The notes under the pieces were generated by a model, which was not told the origin of the DNA, ran no database searches, and saw only the letters and a list, made by a program, of their open reading frames with translations. Positions 56,065 to 64,000 of a stretch of 64,000 nt of DNA are shown piece after piece. The first letter of the stretch is position 1; each line of letters starts with the position of its first letter. Source of the stretch: Rhododendron vialii (lineage: Eukaryota; Streptophyta; Magnoliopsida; Ericales; Ericaceae); the NCBI RefSeq assembly GCF_030253575.1, contig NC_080568.1, forward strand, positions 33,197,001 through 33,261,000, read 5' to 3'. The position numbers and the translations under genes are program-made.

Positions 56065-59000
56065 TCAGTAACTGGATAGCCAGATTACATCAAACACAGC
56101 GGAGGCAGCGAGCAAGAAGCAGCTGACGAAAGTGAAGGCAATAGAAACAGCGACCCGGTCGCAGAAGCTGCGCAAGGGCTTACAGAAGTTTGGTAAAGCT
56201 GAATGTCTGATTCCGGTGCGGTTGAGGTTGGTAACACCTGAGGCAGCTGATCCAGCACTCATCAGGGCATATGCAAATGCCTGCAACAATATTCAAGTAA
56301 CTTATAGAAGCTTAAGTACAGCTTCTAAAAGGACTCGTCTCAAACTCGATGATAATCATTTTCAAGCTAATTTAAGGTACTTATAACACATAAGTTGTGA
56401 ACTTGAAGCTCTAATCCAGAGGAGGAATCAGGAACCCCCTTCTAACATCAAGGTAATTGTACATTTTCTAGATTATTTAAGCTATTTGTTACCATGCCCT
56501 AGCAATTTCCTCAAAGAATTACTCATGGCCGCAAAGCATTACTCATGGCCGCAAAGAATTACTGCTGGCCGCAAGGAATTACATTTGGCTGCGAAAAATT
56601 ACTCCTTGCCGCAAAGAATTACATCTGGCCGCGAAGAATTACTCTTGGCCGCGATTTTTTGGGTGCAATTTTGGCAATGTCGTTGCTAATGCTTGGCATG
56701 CTACAGAGCCGTTTCATGAATTTTTAGGAATGTTGCTCCATTGTTCAATTCCATTTTGCTTAACTACTCACTTTCTACAATTGGAATAAAGTTAACAGTG
56801 ATGTGACAATCTTGGTTTGGCATTGCTGAAACTTGGTACCAAATTTAACCCAACAAATGGCATTGCCAATAACTGACAAGAACTTTGGCTCACTAGTGCA
56901 GCTCCTTATTCTGCTGAGTTTTTGGTGAGCTATAGCCAAATTTTTGTTTTGCCAATGAAATATAGCGCACAGCTACAGCTGCTCTGAGTTTTAAGAAGAG
57001 CTGCGCTAAACATGACACAGGTTTAAAGAGAGAGAATCATAAACATCCCCGATAAGCTGGGCTAAAGCCCATGCCCACTCCCCTCGTATGCAATCGGACT
57101 GGAAATTTTTTTGAAGGTCTCAACTTTTAAACAAGGCGAAACCACTTCACCTGATCTCCGACAAAAATCAGCCAAGCATGTTTCCGTGAATGAATCACCG
57201 GAGACTTCCTCAGCAGCCTCGATGTACTAATGAGCAGTTGAAGTACTGAGTGAGCTGCAACAGCAGCACACACTCCCACCAGATACCTGTTTTGGACAAA
57301 AACAGAAAATCGACTTAATCAAACTTGTTTTTTAATCAACATACATTTCTGAACTATGCGGTGCCTTCAAACATGACCACCTATGTAAAACATTCATATC
57401 GACCTTTGATAGAGGTGTAAAGAAAACTTAAGTGGTTGCATATAGATTTGCCCATGGTGTGCTAGAATCCTCTGTTAGTTCTTTACTTAAAAGGGTGACG
57501 CGAGTTAGATTGCAAACCAAGGGAATGTTTGCCAAGACTTATAATCTGGAAAAAGCTGATTCTTCAAAGCAGAATCCAAAAACATCAAATTCGCTAGTAA
57601 TCTTCTTATAATCAGCTTTTTTTGCACAGGAGCAAATGCTACAGCTACAGCAAACACAGTAGCAAAATTTTCTATAATCAATAAAATGAACAACAAAAGT
57701 TGGCCCCAGAAGCTTTTGAATAACGCCAAGTCACACAGCATCTACAATAGTTAAGAGCAAGTCCACCGGTGAGTCGAGCGAGTCCACCCAAGAGTCATTA
57801 GACTGCCAAAGTCAGAGTTTGGCAAAATACATGAAAAAATGGTACTCTGCCCGCAAGTCAAAACCATCTTTTATCTCATTTTTGGCATCAACTTTGACTT
57901 TACCAAAGTTGCCATATCATCCAGGCATTGAAACTGAGATAGGTTTTAATGCAGTGGTTTTGATTTGAGAATGTACCAAAATGTCACTAAACCGATGCCA
58001 TTTCGGTACATTCAAGTCATAAAATGGCTTTGACAAAGCTCCTTTGGAACCAATAAATGGACAGATCATCACAAAGATGAGCTTCCTGTGGCTATGGAGT
58101 TACAGAAAATCTAAGAAGAGTGAACTCACTTTCAAAACACAACTCCAGACCCAGTTGTGTTCGGAGTTGCGTTTTTAAAGGCGTGTTTGTAGCATTGTTG
58201 AGTTATAGCCAGAATAGGAGAAGGGGAAATTCGAGAAATACTCAGACGCAACCATGTCTCCAGTCAAAAGATTTTTTGATTTGTTTTTCGGTACACCAAT
58301 TGCGAGCAACGGCTATGATGCTCCAAAGCAGTTAGGGAGCGTGATGCTCCCAATTGTTTCCAATCATTGGATTGTATGAGTGGATCTTAATCGTTGATTT
58401 CAACCATTGATTGTCAAAACATATCAATAATAAATGTAGCCATTTAATGTACTCCAGTAAGTATAGTCATATAACATAGTAAGTTTTACCTTTGTAAATA
58501 ATATGCAAACCATGTTTTTATGGTAAGTAATATTGTGAATTTTTGGCCGAAAAATAGTAAACCCATCTCGTTTTTAGCAAATATACCATACATTTTGTGG
58601 GTGGTTTGATCAAACGAACGTGATTTACATACTTTTCAATCTAAAGGTCCATAATCAATGGAAACATCATGCTCCCACCTCCCACACCACTTGGGAGCAT
58701 GGAAGAAATTTTCCCAATTGTAAAGATTAACAATCATGTAGCCGGTTTCATGTAGTCGACCCCAAGTGATTGAGACATAAGGCTCGGTTGAATTGGGTTC
58801 GATTTGGCTTGGTAAAGATTAAACAATCACGGGTGTGTTCACTGTTTCTGGTTTATTTCCGTGAAGCAGGAAAGAGGCCGGTTAATTTGTCGCCAATGGG
58901 GCCCAAGGGTTACATCGTCGCTTTAAAATTCGACCAACCATATAACAAGACAAACTGAGAACTCCGTATGATTCCATTTTTGCAGGTCCATTTTTTGGTC

Positions 59001-60437
59001 TAAAATAAACCAATGCCAAATCATTACTTTTTTTTTTTTGACATGCCAAATCATTACACTAGGACGACACATTTTGCACTGAATTAATGCATTTGATTTT
59101 GTTTTTTAGTTACTGAGAAAACTTGAGAAAATCGTAATAAACATGGTTCTTTTCTTAAAAATCAAATGTCTGAGTCAGCTTACGAGTACCTTAACTAATT
59201 TTGAGGTCCAATCCTACCTCTAATTTGCAGGGAACTCTATTAAAGTCGGAGCAATTGCTCCGATCCGTATGAACATGGAAAGTTTCGAGCATGAGACAAA
59301 AAGAGGGAACAAACTTCTAAGTTTCAGGTCTTGACCGTCAGGTGCCAATCGAACCCATTTAATTAAATAAATTGGTTCATCTAAGAGTTGAGAGTTTTCA
59401 CGGTATGTTGAATGAAAAAAGCGTGTATAACCCGTTAATTAGACTAGATCCTTACATATAAATCCACAAGGCCATGTCTCTACTAAATTTTTTGGCTTTA
59501 GTTAAGTTATTCTTTTTTTGTTTTTTTTGATATGCCTAGTTAAGTTATTCTTACTAAACTCAATTTTTTTAATCAAAAGTTAAGTTATTTCACGAAATTA
59601 AAACATTTAACACATTTTCTTCTACTAACTTACCGTATTTTCTACAACTTTTAGTATAATAGAAACATGACTACAAATAGCTACAGCTACAGTATTAGTA
59701 TTATTAGAAGTTGTGGACAACTTCTAGCTCACCGAAAACGTCCCCAAAGTAATGTTGTTTTGAATTCAGCCCCTCATTGATCTCACAAACGAATGAAAGA
59801 AATTGGAGGCCCCGTTTCCACTAAAATTTTTGTACCACAATTTATTGACTTTTGTGAAATTGTTCATACTAAATTATAATTTTTTGTCAAAAGTTAAATT
59901 GTTTTCACAAAACTAATACATCCAACACATTTTCTCTCACAAATACCCATGCAACACATTTTCTTTAGTTTGTTGAAAACAACTTGACTACAAGTAGCTT
60001 ACCGGAAACGGCCCTAACAAAAAGGTGAAAAAGAAAATAGTAGAACTCCAGTCGTAGCTCCACGTAATTAATCAAAACAAAATTAGATGAGAAAGACTGA
60101 GATTTTGGAGATAATTACGTAAAACAGCATTGGTAAAAGGATTGGGTGTTAAAGCGTGATCAGCTTACTCGAAGGAGTCGGAGTAAGACCAGTTGGAGTA
60201 GATGGGAAGGCTAAACCCAAAGATAGACATTGTGGAGCCTTCCTTCGCCGTCACCATGAGACAGACCGCAGCAACTGAGCTCAAAACGGACGCAACCCTC
60301 ATAACCACCAGCGTGACGTCGTGTTTCCGGCGGGCTTTCTGGCAGTGGTCAGGTCTCGCCGTGGACACGAATGTGCCATTACTCTCCGGCAGCTGTGCCC
60401 CGTCCTCCCCCGCCGTTGTCTTTAGCCCCTCCTTCAT
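56065..60437 (-). CDS. CASP-like membrane protein (CASPL3-type)
   Basis: Three exons: 60437-60169, 57286-57151 and 56280-56065 (269+136+216 nt), 206 residues. Four transmembrane helices lie near residues 41-63, 92-112, 126-152 and 180-203. The first helix begins HDVTLVVMRVASVL, with the Arg typical of the CASP/MARVEL domain. The conserved middle reads SRKHAWLIFVGDQAFAYALM then SAGSAASGVTNLNRTGIRH. There is an NWS site in the first outer loop. CASP-like proteins are four-helix plasma-membrane proteins related to the Casparian-strip scaffold; most have no known specific role. The 3A subfamily is my best match but from memory. The GTG in frame before the ATG was not used. Intron 1 is 2.9 kb. Confidence 0.9.
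56521..56653. repeat. 20-bp minisatellite in CASPL intron 2
   Basis: Between six and seven units of actcatggccgcaaagaatt with changes; the period is exactly 20 bp over 120 bp. Confidence 0.92.
58131..58193. repeat. 63-bp hairpin in CASPL intron 1
   Basis: aaaacacaactccagacc pairs with ttcggagttgcgttttt. Closely related to the hairpin at 50430-50505. Confidence 0.65.
58738..58815 (+). repeat. RTE/SINE-type 3' tail
   Basis: Contains catgtagtcgaccccaagtg then attgagacataaggctcggt, like 13605-13680. Confidence 0.6.
59165..59240 (-). mobile_element. SINE fragment (same family as 16305-16450)
   Basis: Contains tctgagtcagcttacgagta then ccttaactaatt. Diverged. Confidence 0.4.
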
Positions 60438-60535
60438 CACACGATTCTCTCTCTACTTCTCTTCTCTTAAAAATGCTTTGGGGGATTTGTTTTCGTCAGA
60501 CCCAGTTAGTAGGTGAGCAAGGGGTTTTAAAGTGG

Positions 60536-60723
60536 AGCAAATTTTCAGTGCCGAGCGAGTAGGTACCACACGGTGTCCGGTCAGCGCATCCGAACCGTCC
60601 ATTGTGTTTATAGACGGCTCAAATTTGAAGAGAGAAAGTGTCAAGGCCGTCCAAAAATGTGTTGGACGGTCCGGATGTGCCGAACGGATGAAATATACCC
60701 ATCCGGCACCGAAAAATTTCTCT
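60536..60723. mobile_element. Mutator-type MITE, agtgccgagcgggta family, copy 2
   Basis: Flanks TTAAAGTGG (60527-60535) and TTAGAGTGG (60724-60732) are a 9-bp duplication with one mismatch. Ends agcaaattttcagtgccg and cggcaccgaaaaatttctct are inverted. Sits about 100 bp upstream of the CASP-like start codon. Confidence 0.8.
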
Positions 60724-60732
60724 TTAGAGTGG

Positions 60733-61538
60733 GAGTGGAATCAAATTCTTTGTACCTTTGTTTCGGTTACTTTTCGACCATTGGATCACTTAATTAAACT
60801 TTATAAACATAAGAATGAAAAAAACTCGCACAATTTAATGACTCAAAAGTCAAAACATCTCGGTACATAGACAAACCAATTTTCTGGATACAGAAGATCT
60901 CAGGTGGGTGGGAGTAGCAGTAGCTCCTCTCCCTAACAGTAGTAAAACTCACGTCTACAGGAATACATCTTGTTGACCCTAATTCCAACAGAATGTGTTG
61001 GTTTAGGCCAAAAATCCTAATATTTGTTTCTGCACATGGTTTCTAATAATATTTTTTATTTTTTATTTTTATTTCTCTATTTATCTCTTTTTACTCATTA
61101 CTCTAAAAAAAAAAAAAAAAAAAACCTCTTCAAAACCCAGACCAAACAAAGTAATTATTCAAATGGTTTTATTTTTTTTGACTTTACATTTTATAACTGT
61201 TTATTTTGCAATTTTTAAAAATAAAAAAAATTGATCGAACATTGAAATATATTATGTTAAGCTAGTAAATAAATCGAACTTGAGTTAGCCAGAGCTCTGT
61301 TCATATGTATAAGCTCAAACTGCTTGGCTCGTTTAATTTATAGAGACTTGTTTAGTAATCAAATTGAGCTTGCTCAAACTCGAAAACCATAAAGCTAAGA
61401 TTGGCTTGGCTTGACTCCGCTCCTCTTCTAACTTGGACCCCTAAAATAACTCAATGCACGTGAATTCACATAATGCATGGTAGACCCATGATCGAAATCT
61501 GCGTCCAAAATTGTGATTTCACCAATTCCTTAAATGGG
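60733..61538. other. spacer upstream of CASPL gene
   Basis: No gene seen; A/T-rich with an A-run at about 61107-61124. Confidence 0.4.
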
Positions 61539-61549
61539 GGAGGGAGGGA

Positions 61550-61778
61550 AAAATTTTCAGTGCCGAGTGGGTATCACATGGTGTTCACTCGCGTATCCGA
61601 GCTGTCCATTTCATTTTTGAACAGTTCAGATTTGGAGAGAGAAAATGAGAGAGAAAGTATTGGGGTGAGAGGAGAGAAAGAGTTTCAATCCGAACCATCC
61701 AAAAATGCATCGGACGGCTCGAATGTACCAAGCAAGTACCACATTGGATATACTCGCTCGGCAGTGAAAAATCTCTGC
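61550..61778. mobile_element. Mutator-type MITE, agtgccgagcgggta family, copy 3
   Basis: Ends aaattttcagtgccgagtgg and actcgctcggcagtg are inverted. GGAGGGAGGGA occurs on both sides (61539-61549, 61779-61789), so the exact borders of the 9-bp duplication are ambiguous. Confidence 0.75.
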
Positions 61779-61799
61779 GGAGGGAGGGATGGGGATGGG

Positions 61800-62217
61800 G
61801 ATGGGACTAGGGGGGCTGCTGCCCCTTCAAGGGACAGCAGCGTGCTGTCCCGGCACAGGGAGCCCCGCTCCGGTCTTAGTCCGACGATCGGAAACGCTCA
61901 CTTCGTAGAGTTCGTCGAGTTGAACAAGTATGTTAAAAATCAGTTTGATCGGATATCTTTAAGTACCTGATCGGAACCTTTTTGTCTTGAAAAGAATGGA
62001 TCCGAAACACTGGATCAAATCTACTAGAACCCATTATTGGCAAGTTATATGTGTTCCGATTAGGCACTTAAAGATATCCGATCAAACTGATTTTTTTGAA
62101 CACTTGTTCAACTCGACGAGCTCTACAAAGTGAACGTTTCCGATCGTCAAACCAAGCCCGGAGCGGGGGCCCCTGGGCCGGGACAGAACGCTGCTGTCCC
62201 TTCCCCCTGAGTCCATG
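61800..62217. mobile_element. foldback element with hairpin tips
   Basis: Arms of about 200 bp meet near 62010. Shared blocks include tccgatcaaactgattttt, caactcgacgagctctac and gatcgtc. The tips carry ggggctgctgccccttcaag then ggacagcagcg, and on the right cgctgctgtccc. Same family as 52950-53449 and, by its tip, 43357-43603. Confidence 0.75.
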
Positions 62218-62887
62218 GGGATGGGGGGATATGTCAGTGTGGGTTACCGGGTTGTCTGATGCCTGGAGACACGTGGGGGATACGGTGGTTGAAAGAGGCA
62301 GTGCCCGTGACTGAAAACAGTGGCCTCGGAAATTTTTACACACATCTTTTAAGGTGTTTCTCACAGTACATAGGCTTTGTCAATTACCAATGCAACAAAT
62401 AACTAGTACTCCATTATGAAACTGTGAATTTTGGAGAAAGAGTTCTCTCCGGATGGGGCAAAAACTACGAGATTTTTCGTCACCGCCATTTGTGGACTTA
62501 TTATATATTTATTGTGATTATCTGAATCGTTCATCTTATAGAGCTCGTAGAATAGTGTATTCATGCAAAAAACCAGTTTTATCGGACATCTATATGTATA
62601 TCGAAAATTGATTTTTGGTTTATAAAACGAACGGTCTGGATTCTGTCAATAGTTTTTAAGTTGAAATATCCATGATCGTCTATTTAATTATACAAAATTT
62701 AGGCTCGTTTGATAAATGAACTAAACTTGAACCTGACAATGTTCGGCTCAATTAGACTTGCGAACCTAAAGTATATTTATGTCATGAGAATTTCATATAT
62801 TTATGTCTAACCTTGTATAACTTATATATGTATAAACTTATATTAGTGCCGATTGAAAATTTTAGAACTTGGTACTATAAACTTAAA
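62218..62887. other. gene-free spacer
   Basis: No gene or bounded repeat seen. Confidence 0.4.
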
Positions 62888-63121
62888 GAGTCCACTTCGT
62901 GTGAGGACTCCCTTACATAAGCTATGTAAGGACTTATAATAAGGGCCGTTGGATCGTGTTTTCAATGGTCCGGATAAGCGGATGGGCATAAACCATTTAT
63001 GATCGGTCAAAAATGGTTTATGCCCATCCGCACATCTGGACCATTGAAAACACGATCCAACGGCTAATAACAGAAGTCCTTACATAGCTTATGTAAGGGA
63101 GTCCTCACGGGGAGTGGACTA
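62888..63121. mobile_element. foldback MITE
   Basis: Arms of about 115 bp: ggactcccttacataagc pairs with gcttatgtaagggagtcc, and aatggtttatgcccatccg near the centre (about 63000). Highly matched, hence probably young. Confidence 0.8.
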
Positions 63122-64000
63122 ATAAAGTTATATACTTATATGTCTTTATATTTTATTTATCTATGAACTTATTCTTGTGCAAAATAATTAATTTCATGAT
63201 CATTTGCAAGTTCTAGATATGTATGAGAGCATATTTGTCTGATATTTTTGACTCGTTAACAAACTCAAGTTTGACTTAAATCTAGGCAGGCTCGGTCATC
63301 AGAAATTTATCGAGCTCGTTTAAAACTCAACGAACAAACATGAACAAGTTATTTTTTGGTAATTATTCACCCGTTGCTACTGCGCGCGTGCGGAGATTTT
63401 TTTACCTCAGAAAAAACAACAAATTCCTTATATTCTTCCTCGAAATGTGCTTCCAATTAAACCACCAATAACTTAACGAACACCCCTGGTTTTGAGCTCC
63501 AACATTTAAATTTCTGCTTGTTTGAAGGTGGAAATACACTGGACAGGAATTTTGACTACGAGAGATTGTCCTCTTCAGCGACATCTCGGAATCATATCGT
63601 ATGTGAAAAAAATCAGGAACTCTGGAAATTGGAATGCAGAGATAGAGTTTAATTTGATGGGATCATCCACCGCATGAGATCCCACGGGGTAGACATCACA
63701 CTTCACAGAAGCATTTAGCAACACCAAAAATAGAAAACCTGATCACTGTCATTCAATTCAATGACACGAATCCTCAACCGTTATGCAATTCCATGATCGT
63801 GTATTTATCGAGTGCGATTTTGTTCACTGACCTTCACAAGTGTGAAAATTATGCAACTTTTTAAGGTTTCCAATGATATATATATAGAGAATAAGAAAAG
63901 CATGAGTCGACGGTTGAAAGAGTTTCAATGATATAAGTCTAGCATTTATTTTTTACAAATTCGGGTGTGTACAGATTCAATACGCACGCTACCAGAGCAA
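63122..64000. other. gene-free right end of window
   Basis: AT-rich; no gene or bounded repeat recognised. Confidence 0.4.

Noticed and set aside
56486-56727. frames with repeated AAKNY/GRKELHLA units
   Set aside because: Produced by the 20-bp minisatellite in an intron; not a repeat protein gene.

Overview
The window is nuclear DNA of a flowering plant, most likely a eudicot. The evidence is spliced genes with GT-AG (and one GC-AG) introns, a chloroplast-targeted chaperonin, plant-only families (CASP-like, early nodulin-like, AP2/ERF, JINGUBANG-type WD40), 5' UTR introns, and dense MITEs, tRNA-derived SINEs and (GA)n/(TA)n microsatellites. I cannot fix the order or family from sequence alone.

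Eight host genes can be modelled to the base. On the + strand: the 3' part of an ASCC1-like gene (597-3024; the 5' end lies off the left edge) and an intronless DREB-type AP2/ERF gene (39281-39982). On the - strand: an intronless seven-bladed WD40 protein (4307-5644); V-ATPase subunit G (10459-13317); a COX19-like mitochondrial CX9C protein (19886-22355); a seven-transmembrane protein (23441-27766); plastid chaperonin-60 beta (45577-50058, 14 coding exons); an early nodulin-like phytocyanin (53878-54598); and a CASP-like membrane protein (56065-60437). That makes nine gene loci, one of them partial. All exon junctions were joined by hand and keep frame; the resulting lengths (110 aa for VHA-G, 98 aa for COX19, 609 aa for CPN60B) match what the families are known to have. 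The genes are unrelated housekeeping or developmental genes, as usual in plants; no operon-like or biosynthetic clustering is visible.

Between and inside the genes the DNA is mostly repeat derived. 6064-7527 holds a SINE with a 17-bp target duplication that was later hit by two hAT-type MITEs. 9.3-12 kb carries insertions with clear target duplications, two of them inside a VHA-G intron. 16.9-17.3 kb, 41.0-41.4 kb, 42.9-43.2 kb, 53.0-53.4 kb, 61.8-62.2 kb and 62.9-63.1 kb hold long foldback (near-palindromic) elements. 28-38.5 kb and 40-45 kb are gene-poor, with MITEs, minisatellites, a truncated LINE and a possible old LTR fragment.

The points I would look at first are: pyrimidine (CT)n microsatellites sitting 5-8 nt downstream of the 5' splice site in three successive - strand genes; a foldback family with hairpin-forming tips; related ~70-bp hairpins in the first introns of two genes; and a GC-AG intron in CPN60B. 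No clearly new biological system was found.
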